This document shows, one piece after another, positions 23,886 through 35,929 of a stretch of DNA of 64,000 nt. Every line of letters starts with the position of its first letter. The first letter of the stretch is position 1. This DNA is from Homalodisca vitripennis. Lineage: Eukaryota > Arthropoda > Insecta > Hemiptera > Cicadellidae. A program made the position numbers and the translations under genes. The stretch covers positions 120,463,501 through 120,527,500 of the forward strand of contig NC_060213.1 of assembly GCF_021130785.1 (NCBI RefSeq), read 5' to 3'. The notes beneath the pieces are model-generated. The model searched no databases and was not told the DNA's origin. It worked only from the letters and a program-made list of their open reading frames with translations.

Positions 23886-24421
23886 CACACTTAATTACAG
23901 GCACTTGGTAATGATGCCTGTGCTGATCTTGACTTCTTTGGCCCTTCTACAGAATCTTTCAAGCGGTGTGCACTCGCTTTCATCCTAAAGTAACTCAACA
24001 TGTTTTCATACTACTAATTTAACTAAGCTGTAAATAAGCATTATGCATGTTAATTTATTCTATTATCAATCGTCAATTCTTATTTATTAATTGTTACTAT
24101 CCTTGTTACTATAATTGTTATTTACTATCGTTACTTATTATTGTTATTTATAATTCCATTTATTATTGTTATTTGTAATTTGTTATTTATTACTGTTATT
24201 TATAATCTGTTATTTTTTTATTATTATTTACTATTGTTATCTATGATTGTTGTCATAACAGCTGTTATTCATAATTGTATTTATTAGTCCTTGCACATTC
24301 TTTTGATTGTTATTAATGTCTTTTCTGTGCAGCAGCCTTCTTCTTTGTTGTTTTCAGTTGTACAATTTCTATGTAAAATGGTGTATTGCCGTAAATAAAT
24401 AAATAAATAATAAATAAATAA
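23886..24421 (+). mobile_element. 5-prime-truncated non-LTR retrotransposon 3-prime end
   Basis: Inserted in a satellite monomer and flanked by the 8-bp repeat TAAATTAA (23878-23885 and 24422-24429), a likely target duplication. It starts with a protein-like stretch (ALGNDACADLDFFGPSTESF, KRCALAFILK, stop) that could be an ORF2 C-terminus. It continues as a TTATT-rich 3-prime UTR and ends in ATTGCCGTAAATAAATAAAT-type tail repeats, as in many jockey/CR1 elements. The right target copy overlaps the A-rich tail, so its exact length is uncertain. Confidence 0.6.
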
Positions 24422-25040
24422 TAAATTAAATACTGAAGTGAGCAGTATAAATTCATGGTATAACTTAAGTTTATAAAATTAGGACGTTTATTTGTGTTTA
24501 ATTTTTTTAAAGTTTACGAACGTATTAAATTCAGTGTACAACAGTCCTAATAAGATAATTGGACTATAAATGTGAGCAATTTTACATATTACGGTATATC
24601 ATTAGTATAGGCAGGTAAGAAAATTACCATTAATAAATGCTTCATTAGTTATGCATTCATGGTTTATTTTGAAACACTACCTGAAAAAGAAACAGTTCAG
24701 TAACAACATGAAATGTTAAAGTGAGCAACATCACTAATAGCAAATATATTTTATAAAAGTAATGTCTAATAGTGGTTACTGCTTAAAATTCTATGGATTT
24801 TAAAAATTCATATTACAATTGAATAATGTACATGAAAGTGTCAAAGTGAAGTATTGGACTGTAGCACTACCTTATATTGTATCTTTGGTCCAGATAAGGA
24901 AGAAAATTCACATTGTAAAATGCTTCAATGTGCATATAATGTTCATTTGTTAACACAACTGGAAAAACAACCTAGTGACAATTGTGTCACTAATATAGAT
25001 AAAGTTCTTAAGTGAACAGAATCACTTATATACAGCAAGT

Positions 25041-25748
25041 ACAGTTTAATTTAACAAAACAGTTCTTGTATTAAATTCCTACCAGCTTTATTCTTATGTA
25101 CCTCCTTTTTGAGTACAGTAGCTGTAGAAATTCCTGTCTTTTTACAGCAAATTTTAATATAAAACTAGAATATTTACAATTATTTTAAAGATGTCACAAC
25201 ACATGTCTCAAACAGCCAACAGAATACATAGAAAATACCATTGATATTTGAATATAGAATAATTCTTAAGCAATATATCAACCATTCTATATTATTATTA
25301 CTATATAGTAAACATAAATTTAAAATTTTATTTTTGTATTTTATTATTTTAATTCCATAATAGAGTCAATGATTTCATATAATTTTTACAAACTAATTTG
25401 TCTTTTTCAACTGATTAATCTATTTGTTGTAATTATTTAAATTATGATATTTTGATTAATCTAAAATGGTCAAATTAAAAAATTTAAACAGGGGTAATAA
25501 AATATTTAATAACTGGTTATTTTATTTAGTAAATTTTTATTTTTGTATGATTAAACAAATTTATTAAACTAGACTTGCATATTTATTGGAATCCCTTACT
25601 CCTGAAGATACAATTTACTATTAATTAGTGAGTAGTAAAGTGAGTTACATCACTTGTATGATTATCCAATAAAACTAAATTTTACTCTGTGTCAGGGATA
25701 CTACTAGATTAAGTTTTTTCCAGTGACATTCCTTTGATATATTCCTAG
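25041..25748. other. AT-rich DNA with a possible decayed satellite trace
   Basis: AAAGTGAGTTACATCACTT near 25635 resembles the satellite dyad, so the array may once have reached this far. Nothing else is recognised. Confidence 0.35.
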
Positions 25749-25784
25749 TTGTGTGTGGAGTTCTGCTATCATTTTGAGCTACAG
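25749..25784 (+). CDS. Possible 36-nt microexon
   Basis: Flanked by CCTTTGATATATTCCTAG (acceptor) and GTAAGAAG (donor at 25785), both good consensus matches. The 36 bases are open in frame as LCVEFCYHFELQ. It could be included or skipped without changing frame, but the phase fits the next candidate exon only if that exon uses an AG two bases further in. Confidence 0.3.
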
Positions 25785-25901
25785 GTAAGAAGTGATACTG
25801 GACATGGGTTGTAGCCAATGAAGTTCCTGACCTAGTATGGTGGGTTGAGATTTCGGGTGTTTGGTATACTATTGATTTTTATCACTATGCATTGTCTTCA
25901 G

Positions 25902-26113
25902 AGATATTCTTGCATGAGTGTTATCTGAGTGGTAAGATAAAATTATTGGATCCCTGTAGAAGGGTAGATTCTGCACCTGATCAGATGGGTGTTAAAAGAG
26001 AAGAAGTTTTGTTTGCAAAAACATCTAAATATGATGCCAGTACCTACCTAAGTATGATGCCAGTACCTACTGAAGTAGTAATATTAAATCACAATTTATT
26101 AACCTTGGAATGA
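25902..26113 (+). CDS. Possible terminal exon, 71 codons, with polyA signals
   Basis: The acceptor CACTATGCATTGTCTTCAG ends at 25901. The frame then runs open for 71 residues, among them IFLHECYLSGKIKLLDPC, VDSAPDQMGVKREEVLFAK and TEVVILNHNLLTLE, to TGA at 26111-26113. AATAAA hexamers lie at 26172 and 26182, a suitable distance for a 3-prime UTR. With the one base left over from the 14373 frame, splicing 14412 to 25902 is in phase and would give a protein of roughly 85 residues. An internal near-duplication (ATGATGCCAGTACCTAC twice) is present. No family is recognised. A donor-like GTAAGATA at 25932 could make it a shorter internal exon instead. Confidence 0.4.
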
Positions 26114-26195
26114 AAGCTTTGCATACCAGTTACATGTTGCACACATATGTTGTGTGTTAATACAATTTTAAAATAAATAACAATAAAAATGTTAA
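26114..26195 (+). terminator. Candidate 3-prime UTR and polyadenylation region
   Basis: AT-rich stretch with AATAAA at 26172-26177 and 26182-26187 directly after the possible terminal exon. Confidence 0.35.
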
Positions 26196-28500
26196 GATTA
26201 TATTTATTTTTATGATATTTAAGGCGAAATCTAAACATTTATGAATGGAATAAAAAGAGGACAACATGAAGCTTTCCTAAGCTGTAGTCAGGATCGAATT
26301 TTGAATTAACATTAATTTAGAATATGAATAAAAAAATAAATTCAAATGCATAGCTAAATTTACTGTTAATACTAAAATACACACTGTACTTCACTGTTTC
26401 TAATCACCAAATAGGCCTACTTGGTGCGTGCAATTTCTCAAAGATTAAAATAATATTTTATAATGTCAAGATTAAATCGGGTTTATTAGGGTTGTTAAGT
26501 CTAACTGTATGTCAAAATCAATTTTCAACTATTTAAAAGCCTATAAAATCTACACATTTTGTCTAAACGTGTGGAATCATTTTGTAAAACGTTAAAAGTA
26601 AAACTGGGACTAAATTGATTTTAATACCATATAAATCTAAAGTTCCTTTCAATATAATATAATCTTTAATGCCAAATTTTGTCAAGATCAGATAATAATG
26701 GGGGCGTCATATTTTAATTTCAATTAGATGGAATGTATTGTAAATTTTTACACGAATCGGTTTAGAGAAAAAGTTTGTGTTTGTAATCATTTTAAGGATT
26801 GAAAAATATTTAGTAATTTAATCAAGGAGTGATTTTTAAGAAAAGCTTTAATGGTTTTCAGTAAAACAGAGGAAACTATATGACTATTTACTATTTTACA
26901 CCCTCGTGATAAACGGATGAACGTCGATGTCCGTCCATTCGTTTGCTTACTTATATTCTCAAAAGTATGGAAGGACATTTTTCTGAACACTTTTCTTTGG
27001 GTATCAGTTATAACGACTTATATGAAAATTATAACACTTCTATTTCATAGGAATGATATGTATGCTGTATGTATGATATCAAATACTGAGTGCCGACCGT
27101 TTAGTTATGAAATTATGAGGTATACAAAAGGTAAGTTTGATATAGACGCCACATAGTATGCCTATATGCTATATGTAAACAATGGCGGGTCTAACAATTA
27201 AAACAATTCCACTCCTTTGAAGGCAGGGTTGGGTAAAATGGGTGATGGCAGTATAATTTATAGGATTATATAGTGAAATTCTTTCACCAAAATACAGCAA
27301 TAGAAATAGGAATAGCTTAAAATATTTGAATACAACTCTTGTTTAATGTCCAAACTTGAAAAAGTTTACTCATAACACTACTAAACTACACGTAATAAAC
27401 TGTTAGAAAAGTTTTAGTCACTCCACTAGAAACTGCAGGCAGTATTTTAAAAATATATGCAATTTCGTAATAATACCAAAATAAAAAAAAGGCTTAACAA
27501 TAAACTGTAATAACTTTACAGTATGTATACGAATGAAGCTCCAGAGAGTAATTATTTATTAATTTATGATGTAAGGAGATAGCATTTAGTAACTTCTATC
27601 TTTCATGTATAGTCTACTAAAACCGTCCATATTTTTATTTTTAAGTTTTTATTTTGGCCTTGGAATATCCATTTTTTCTGTCTCTAACAATTTTACCAAA
27701 ACTGTGGTCACACATTTCTTGAAACTTCTAAAATATTATTCCAACCAGCAGTCCTACTCGCCACGTTATTAGGACTAAGTATGTATTTTTTTTACATTTT
27801 CCGTTTACAGAATTTTCGAAATCTAAAGATATATGTAAACGCTGTAAACAATTCCTACTGCTGTTGAATTTCAAAAGCTTGAAAGATTATATTTAAAGTG
27901 GTACATATGCTTCAATTATATAAATATACAAGAAATTGAGTACCTATTTATGTCATCACATGCAATAAATCACTGGTAAAAGTAAGTCAACAAATGGATA
28001 TCGATATATAATAAAACCACTGATTAGCAATTGATTTGACTAGATTATTTCCAAAATTAAAATGTATAAATAAAAGTTCAAATATACTTACGGATAATAC
28101 AATTAGTAACCTAACATTGCATCACTGTGGTCGTTAAGATGTGAAGATCATTAACATGAAACGGACACCGTGAACATTCAGACATTGTATTCGTAATCAC
28201 AAAGGGATGTTACGTGTGTGTTGTTTATTCAGGTACAAACTACAGAGTCACAACATTTAATCATATTTAATTTTTGAGTTTTACACTTTCAGATAATCGG
28301 TACAGTATATCTGAAGTTTGTTGACTAGAGAGATGCGGTACAATACACAATACTCGTATATTGTGTACAAAAGTATTTCTCAATGGTAAACGCTACAAAT
28401 TAATTTCAGTTATAACTAACCATCAAGCACTATTTTAAAAGTGTATATAAAGCGAAACAAACCTTAAAATCAAATCTATTAAGGTATAATTAATCTGAGT
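26196..28500. other. AT-rich DNA, mostly nothing recognised
   Basis: Around 26900-27140 a GC rise (CGTCGATGTCCGTCCATTCG) and CGACCGTTTAGTTATGAAAT resemble common insect interspersed repeats, but ends could not be set. A GTAAGT donor-like site sits at 27131. Elsewhere only AT-rich sequence. Confidence 0.35.
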
Positions 28501-28514
28501 TATGAAACGCGCCT

Positions 28515-28580
28515 GCAGGTGAACGACGCAAACTACTTGCAGCTGCACGCGGCAATGGATGTCCAACTGCTGGTTTAGAC
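28515..28580 (+). CDS. Exon-like GC patch before a minisatellite
   Basis: GCGCCTGCAG is followed by two simultaneously open frames: VNDANYLQLHAAMDVQLLV ending at TAG, and GERRKLLAAARGNGCP continuing into the following repeat. The second looks faintly like the start of an ankyrin-type helix pair, but is too short to assign. The acceptor has a poor pyrimidine tract. Confidence 0.2.
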
Positions 28581-28584
28581 TGTA

Positions 28585-28810
28585 CTCCTGGACTCTATGC
28601 CACTGGACTTACTGAGACTGCTGTATTTTAATAATATTTCAGAACTGGACTCAGTGATACCTGGACTTTATGAAACTATGTTATATTTTAAATTAATATT
28701 AGAGACCTGGACTTTGTGAAAACTGGACTTTATGAAACAAGCACTTTATTTAATGTAGTTTTTTGCTGGAAATTCAGAGCTGGACTTAATGAAAACTGGA
28801 CTCAATGCAA
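28585..28810 (+). repeat. Degenerate minisatellite, CTGGACTTTATGAAA unit
   Basis: Eight copies of a CTGGACTY-n-ATGAAA-like unit, often paired about 16 bp apart and separated by longer AT-rich spacers. It may be the remains of a longer array. Confidence 0.75.
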
Positions 28811-29250
28811 CCCTCCCAAAATTACCTTATAAATGTTATTCCAGATTTCGCCAGTGAAGAAGTAAAACATGTAATATATTGAAAGTACTTCGTTAAATTT
28901 TGTGTTAGGAAATACTATTAAAAAACTGTTATAAACCCACCTAAATGATCAAAGCAGTGAATGTTTTGTGAGATGCTTAAATACAGATGTTAGGAAAAAC
29001 AGAAGAATGAAAACTAACATTACTCAACGAGCCATTATACAGTCAGAAAAACATCAAGCCTTCTTGACTCAAATCCTATTATAAAATATTTATTTGAAGA
29101 GTTGCGTGCCTTTATTAGTAAGGACTGAAAAGAATGAATTTTGATTATAAGAACCGTGAAATAAGACAAGAGTTCACCAGGTTACACATAATGAGTTTAT
29201 GAACAGTGCATATTAAAATAAAGTGCAGAAAATAAACAGTTACTTTTGTT
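28811..29250. other. AT-rich DNA, nothing recognised
   Basis: No gene or repeat identified. Confidence 0.5.
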
Positions 29251-29251
29251 T

Positions 29252-29710
29252 TCATGAGGGGTAACCGTAGTCTGCTGTTGTTGAGGGCCAGGTTGTGATC
29301 TGGAAGTGTGGAAATAGGCTGCTGTCTTGTAGGCAGGCGTGAAGACGGAAGATGTCCTTCACGGATTCACTCACGCACAATACGACCGCAAACGAATAGT
29401 ATAGTTCATAACACTGTGGCCAGTAATGTAGAGCACGGTAGACGCGGGTGTCCGGGAACAGAGACGTTCTGGTAGAGATTGCCAATCCAGAGCACTGACT
29501 TTAATGTTAATGTAAATGTGCAACAAATAGAGATAAAAACTAATATTTAAGTGAGAGAGTAACACATGGGGCATAAAGTCACGTGTTGAGTAAGTATGGT
29601 CAGCAGTGGCTAGAGTGCTAAGTGCCCCAGGCGGGACTAAGAGTATACTGAGCAAGCGTGCCGTCCTTGCAAGGTGGGCAACACGGAGCCTTGATAAGTC
29701 AACCGTTGTG
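29252..29710 (-). mobile_element. LTR-like segment, possible LTR plus leader
   Basis: A GC-richer 450-bp block. On the minus strand it reads TATACTC, later ATTAAAGTCAGTGC (a polyA-like hexamer and initiator-type TCAGT), then CTCTACATTACTGGCCACAG. The last resembles the junction of an LTR end (ACA) with a tRNA primer-binding site beginning TGG. Two overlapping minus-strand frames of 77 and 94 codons cover it without recognisable gag or pol. No partner LTR or target duplication was found. Confidence 0.3.
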
Positions 29711-30002
29711 ATTGGTTGTTGAGTGTACAGTAAACAGCTGATTCGTGAAACAATGGTTCATTGGTCTGTCACTGTACGTGAATATTTTAATCCAGTAAGG
29801 AATGGTATTGTAGGCACTAGGCCGCAGACAGAGATATAGAATTAATGCAGTATATACAGTTTAGTAAAATAAAGGCAAATATACAGTATAAATTGCACAA
29901 AAAATATATACATAATTATTGTTCAATAAAAGTAGCCTTTTAATATTAGGCAATAAAAAACAAGTTATTTAATGCAATAATACTTAACAAAGATTTTCAT
30001 TT

Positions 30003-30411
30003 TTACCGGGAGTAGTTTTTTATGACCGTAATAGGCATCATAGTTATATGATAGTATGTATATTCTTTTAATCCGGACAACAAGGCAAAGTCAACTATTT
30101 TACTGTATATTTCATGAATCAGAAGTAGTGTACTACTTGGGTTGGAAATAAACAGGGTTATATTTACCAAAGTAGGTTTCTGAGTATATATTTTCTTGAT
30201 TGAAAGAAAAAAGTTCCTATAAGCGCACAAAATAATATAATAGTCAGTATTTTTGCTTCTGATTGCCTTAAATAATAACACTAAAATAATATGTACCTGC
30301 TCACTTATAAATATATCAAAGGGCAACCATCACATTACCATAAGCGCTTTAACTGAGTAGGCTACAGGCTTCAGTTAAAAAAAACGTTGGTGAAGCCATG
30401 GGTAACAGCTA
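30003..30411 (-). mobile_element. Inverted copy of the insect interspersed repeat
   Basis: The end GAAGCCATGGGTAACAGCTAG at 30391-30411 is the reverse complement of the ACTAGCTGTTACCCGCGGCTTC-type head seen at 2511. The interior shares the minus-strand stretch TTGACTTTGCCTTGTTGTCC with the units at 50.4 kb. A 107-codon minus frame covers most of it but looks like no known protein. Confidence 0.5.
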
Positions 30412-30840
30412 GTAAAAGTAAAGTAATGTTTTTATATTATAAACAAAATAAATAATGTAAACATAACAGCTATATCAATAATACAACACATATTTTTTAT
30501 CGGTGAATAAAAGAAGTTTAAAGTGATTTGTTATAAGTTGCGGAACGGTACGAGAATGATAATACTTTTTCGAGTTTACTAGTCCACGCAAGGTACTAAA
30601 CCTTTGATATTAACAAATATGCTTAGTTTATGTGAAAGGTTTTCAACGTGTTTACAATGGTAGGGATGAAAGAGCACTAAGATCAATTCAATTATACTTA
30701 TTTTGATAACATTTCTTTTACATATTCATTTCCAACAAATCCAGTGATGGTAGTTTTCTTTGAAGAAATAGTTTTTAGCGCCAAACATTTAGAATGTGAA
30801 TTATCGTTCTTATATTCTCTGTGTTATGATCATGTGTACA
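30412..30840. other. AT-rich DNA, nothing recognised
   Basis: No gene or repeat identified. Confidence 0.5.
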
Positions 30841-30842
30841 CT

Positions 30843-31050
30843 TTGTTCTGTGAACAGTAAACTTGGAGCTGCTCCAGCATTGAAGACAAAACAATCCATT
30901 ACCTCCAGACACTACTTACGAGTCTAAGCAGACAGTTTTGAAACAAGGGGAAATCTGCAGAGAAATGATAATTTTTACTCTTCCCTGGCTTTTATCTGCT
31001 GCTCACACGTACCTTCTTGTGCGGCCGGGATGCCTTGTAAATAACGGCTT
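30843..31050. repeat. Dispersed repeat, copy 1 (partner at 57441)
   Basis: CTGTGAACAGTAAACTTGGA, then after a short gap CAATCCATTACCTCCAG, and a GC-richer tail with CACACG and CTTCTTGTGCGGCC, align over about 200 bp with 57441-57655. The two copies are 26.6 kb apart in the same orientation. Neither contains an intact long frame. Confidence 0.75.
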
Positions 31051-32000
31051 CAAGCCACTTTCCTGAAAGCATAATGAATCAAGTGTTCAACCAACTAGCT
31101 TTGATTGAACCTTGCTAGTCCTAGTGCTTTGACCTGCACTGTTAGGATTGACAGTTCATATACCACAAATAATAGTTAGATTACTTTAAATAAAATGAAA
31201 AAGCAGAGCGATAACAATAAAAAACTAGTAACATTATTAAATACCTGAAATATATCAGCCTTGTTAAGGAGAGCAATCTTAAGTAATAGATTATGGTAAA
31301 CTGAAATCGGCAATACACATTATGACGTGTAGGTGTACATTATACGTAAAGGTGTCTTACAGTAAAATTTTATTGCCCGTAAAAACGAAATTTTCAACAC
31401 CGATTGCCAACCTGATTATTATTTAATGCTGTCATATTTAAAATAGTTATTTTCCAGGGTTACTAAATCGGGTAATACTCGTATAACCCCGACGTATTTT
31501 TCGTACGTTTTGGCAGTCTGTTGAAAAATCGCTAGCTGTAATTCAGAGAATCGCGAAGCTTTTATGGTTTTTGTGTTAGAAATATTCTTTGCCTGCATAA
31601 GCCAGAAAATTTCAAGGTAGTAAATTAAAAAGGCCGTAAGAGACTACTGTACTATCGAACAACGAATGGTGTTGTTAATGCCTTTATGTAATAGGTATAG
31701 GTTACCAAACTTAGTGAGCACTAAACTAAGAGTTAATTCAAAAAGAGACGATTAATAATTTATCATTAAACTAAAAATAAAAACAAGAAAGAACATGTGT
31801 AATGACTTCAGTTTCGAATATGAACTTTAATGTTTTCAGTAACTTGTATGTTAAATTTTAAATTACCACCGAATTTATAATATTTTAATTGTGCCTATCC
31901 CAATGGCAAAATTTACGTTGTTATTTTATTTCTTAGTTTAAATTAAAAGGAATTATTATATATTATAAGAAAAAGAGTGGACTACACGTGCAAGATCATA
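31051..32000. other. AT-rich DNA, nothing recognised
   Basis: No gene or repeat identified. Confidence 0.5.
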
Positions 32001-32011
32001 TACAATGTTCA

Positions 32012-32240
32012 CTGTGTTATTATATTTAACTACATTACGTGCCACGAAAGAGTGCAGTTGGCAGTAACCAATTAAATAACCAGGCCGGCGCGTCATTCCC
32101 ACGTATGTATATACCGCCGACCAGTGTAAGCAGGGAACAATTTTGACAACGTCTCTCAGTACTCGCTAGCTGCTTCAAGGTCACGCGCCAAATAGACTCC
32201 TTCCTCAACAGACTACACTCCCTGGTGATCCCTACTGTAA
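32012..32240 (+). mobile_element. LTR-like GC-rich segment
   Basis: A local GC rise with TATATACC at 32107, an initiator-type TCAGTAC at about 32156, and CTCCCTGGTGATCCCTACTG near 32218. The last resembles the LTR end and TGGTGACCCC-type primer-binding junction of insect Ty3/BEL elements. It could equally be a host promoter. No internal coding region or second LTR follows. Confidence 0.25.
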
Positions 32241-33925
32241 TTAGTCTGGCATAGTCAATTAATGAATTAGCCTAAATTATATTTTACACTGCTGTATGTG
32301 TAATTTATAATTTTTAAAATTATACATGTGAATTAACCATTACTTCACCTCATAATTCAAAATACTGAACAAAAGTTCCTTTCTTTCTTCCTAGTTAGAA
32401 TTAATATTGGTTTTTAGCTTTTCCTGACTTTATAACGTACCTTGGGTTTTTAGTTATGCCAGGAATCCTCATTAAACACTTCGCACATTTTTAGATTAAG
32501 TATATACATAATTAAAAAGGACGAGTATTGTGCGGGTGCAATATATCTGCATGCAACACGCAACAAGAATGTGTATGAAAAGATTTTCATGCCTGGAAAA
32601 ATAATTAAAATGTTTTAGCACTAAAAATATAAATGGATTTAAGTTCTTAACTATGCTATGTTTCCAACTATCAATACATCAGTTTATAAAGGGTGGTTGG
32701 GCCTATTTTGATACAATTTATTTAAATTTCATACATTGGAAATTTAAATAAATCTATAGTAAGAATTACATTGAGGGTTAACGAATTTCATTGCTGGTTA
32801 TATAATTTATAGCTATAGCAGGCTGTAACTTTGTAACTTGAAACATGCATGTAATTTGTTGGACAACGCTTGGAAGTGTGTTTAAAAGGTAAACTTTTGA
32901 TCTTTATACTTGTAGAAGAAACGCAGTTCGCTCTACGACTGAAATCATTGTAGTGTTTGTTTAATTTACTGTAAGTTTATATTTTAATATACCGAGTTTT
33001 CTTACATATTCCAGATATCTTCCAATTTTAGTAAACGGTTTTATTTTTTAAAGAATTTTTAAGTCCTATCCGAATTAAAATTTTAAATGTGATTCTCATT
33101 GCAGAAAGTTTGTAGTTTTGAAGCTTATTATAGCTGTATCGTTTTGTAATACCGAAGTTTGATTTCGTAATTACTAGAAAAATTCGGTTGTCTTTATGAC
33201 AACTACGTCATACCTTTTTCTTGCTTCGTATGACTACAAAACATATCTTAATTTTATTTTTGAAGTCGTTATTTTAGTGTATTTATGTAATCCTCTTTTA
33301 TTCTACCACCGAATGGCTGATATAACTTTTGTGTATTTAATGATAACAATCATTGAAATTGGTTGCAATTCGGATCCTGTGAAGTAAGGCCTGGAAAAGT
33401 ACTACTACAATCACGTTTCTTCTCAAAATAGTTTGAGTTGAAGATGATAAGAAATGTTAAGTAAATTTTTAAACCACAAAACTAACATTGAAATCTATAA
33501 ACGCTTCGTTGTAACGAAAATTTGAAAGCATTAAAACTAAGTTGAATACATCCTTATAATGTTTTTTATAATATAAATTAGTAGACGTCTCGTCCAAAGT
33601 TTATTAGTTAAAACTGAGATTTATTTTGTATTTTCAGCCTCAAATGTATTACTCGCTGGAATGTTTTTTTACAAAAGTTTTCCAGCGAATATAACTTTGT
33701 ATGTGGAGAGGCAGATGAGGGCACTAACAGACGAACAAATCAATGAGTGAGGTTATCTCATCCACACGTAAACTCTACTCATCGCTTCAGTGGTGCTGCA
33801 AACTCGCTTTAGTTATTTAATTACTTCTGTTGCAAACTGACTTTTTGTGAACAGTTCTCGGAAGCGCGTTGTGTGATTAAATAACGTGTGGACTCTGCTC
33901 AATGCAAATTAAAAGGTCGGATAAA
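32241..33925. other. AT-rich DNA with one AT hairpin
   Basis: A perfect 15-bp inverted pair (ATTTATTTAAATTTC, 32716-32730, and its complement at 32739-32753) with an 8-base loop is the only structure noticed. Open frames such as 33196-33387 are not convincing. Confidence 0.45.
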
Positions 33926-33934
33926 ATAAACAAC

Positions 33935-34130
33935 CTCGACTTGACAGCGCTCACCTTCTTGAATTTATACATTACAATACTGTCAGTATAATTTACTGCG
34001 GTACTGTGCACTGCGTGGAGCTGTTGCAAGTTAAGTTTTGAGAGTACAAGCAACCTCGGCTTGTCTGTGCTTACTTTTACTATTTTATATTTCACAATAT
34101 TGTCGGTATAATTTATGTAATGAGAAATGG
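33935..34130. repeat. Two-copy tandem repeat, about 110 bp
   Basis: CAACCTCGACTTGACAGCGC followed by AATACTGTCAGTATAATTTA recurs as CAACCTCGGCTTGTCTGTGC followed by AATATTGTCGGTATAATTTA. The 72-codon minus-strand frame over it is internally repetitive for this reason. Confidence 0.7.
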
Positions 34131-35275
34131 ATTTTAATTTATGTTCTACTGATACAAAGCAGGACTAATCTTAGGTTGTTAATTTGAATAACATTACTAG
34201 TTAAATTATATTGGAGGAAGCATTTCAGCATTATCTGGTTGTAAACTTTCTAACAAGAGTCTCATGTTGCATTATAAACATAATTTAAATTTTTTGATTG
34301 GAATAGTTATGCAGTAAAAAGCTGTATAGACCTGTGAGCCGATCATCACATATAATTTTAAAAACTATATCAGAATTTTGTACTTTTTTGTACCTTTTTG
34401 TACCAGAAAAATATAATTTTGTACGAATCACTGAAAAAAGTTATTAATCATTTAAAACTCGGCTCATAAGTCTACGTTTTGAATAAATATTGTTTTAATC
34501 AAATACATGGTGTGCAGGGAAGAACAGAAGAGCTTGAAACACGATAAATCATACTCGTTTGACTGCGATGTGCTGGATTTGTAAACAAACAAACAAATAA
34601 GCTGATGTGACCAAGCCTCTGAACTCTGCTGATATATTTCTCCTATCTACTTCAAACTTTAAAATATGCATACTAATAATAATCGGTTAATTCATAGGAA
34701 CGGTGATAAATAGTACGATCATGAATAAATTTTTTGTGGTATAACAATAATTTGTATGACTAACTAGCCGTTCATATATTTACATTAGCGCTCACGTTAC
34801 AATTATGCTAATCAAGCCGCGCTAGCTGTGTTAAATTTTCGTATAATTTGCTACTCCTATTACTGGTAAATAGTAACAAAGCTCCTCTTCATTACAATAC
34901 GTTTTAGTCGAATAAAGTTCGTCTGTTTGGTTGTGTGAGGCTACCAGTTTAGCTTAATGTACCTGGGACTATAGCAGGTAGAAGGTTGCGGTTATGTGAT
35001 GACTTGAAGTTTGTCTTTGCCTCAAGCGCGACTACTGTACGTCTTTGTCCTTGTTATAGCGTACTTTTACTGGTAATACATGATTACAATTTATAGTGCA
35101 AGGAAGGAATAAATTAAATTGTACTAAATAACTAAGTCCAATTCTACATATATCTCTACATTTTAACTTCATACTTATTTTGGCGTGCTTTATTTAATAT
35201 CTTCTGAGCAGATATATCCTAAAGGTTAGAATATAAACTCACAATACTCCATTTCCACGACTATTAGTTTATCAT
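34131..35275. other. AT-rich DNA, nothing firm
   Basis: A slight GC rise at 34900-35050 contains no recognisable signal. A short repeated TTTTTGTACC lies near 34385. Confidence 0.45.
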
Positions 35276-35281
35276 TGTGAA

Positions 35282-35665
35282 TGTGGTGTAACTAATAATT
35301 ACATCTAATATAATGTAAAGGATACCATTAGTCGTGACATGGTGTAACACGTAGGCCTAATCATTTAATAAATGTAAAAGTGGTGTAACTAATATTCAGT
35401 TTAATGTAAATCATGCGATCAGCCGTGAACTGTTGTTACGTTAAGGGACAAATACATTATTGTTAAAGTTGTGTAACAAATAATAAGATCTAGTTTAATA
35501 TTAAGAATACCATCAGTCGATACATGTTTTGTCAAACATGCCTGCTCAATATATCATTTAGAAAGTGGTGTAATTAATAATGAAATCCAGAATAATATGA
35601 AGAATACCATCTTTCGAGATATGTTGTGACAGGTAGGCCTGCACAATCTATCATTCAAATTATGA
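35282..35665. repeat. Tandem repeat, four copies of about 95 bp
   Basis: Units begin GTGGTGTAACTAATAAT at about 35283, 35381, 35469 (GTTGTGTAAC) and 35566. Each continues with an ATACCATYAGTCG-like segment and, in two units, GTAGGCCT. The copies are clearly diverged. Confidence 0.75.
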
Positions 35666-35929
35666 CAGATAACGCGGAAATATCCTGACAACCTTGTCAA
35701 TAACGGAACTGACGTACTCAAACTGAACCTAAAACTGATGACAGCACTCAGTATGTGATTAGAGTACAAGGAAATTTTGACAGGCTTGGGAACATCTATA
35801 TTCTGAAGTATACTACACTTGTGTTTAATGGAACCCTACTTAACACAAATAAATCTAGTTAATAGGTTCTGTGACAGCTTGCATTTACTAATAATAGTTT
35901 GGTTATTTTTAGAACTTCTACTAACGGAC

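Larger units (their letters stand above)
19398..25040. repeat. Satellite array, about 290-bp monomer, decaying left to right
   Basis: About fifteen monomers marked by ACCTGAAACTGACCAGTGG-type starts at 19412, 19695, 20980, 21275, 21572, 21882, 22178, 22465, 22761, about 23058, 23312, 23578, 23858, 24679 and 24957. Spacing is 254-310 bp once two insertions are removed. Left copies are closely alike; from 23050 onward they diverge steadily, and a last trace may lie at 25600-25665. Each monomer carries two small dyads, GAAGTGAGCA-n-TCACTTC and TGTGAGCAAAATCACA, plus a GGTAAA/TTTACC pair. Open frames here are incidental. Confidence 0.9.

Noticed and set aside
29371..29655. 94-codon minus-strand frame as a protein gene
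   Set aside because: No family resemblance, overlaps another frame, and lies in an LTR-like GC-rich segment.
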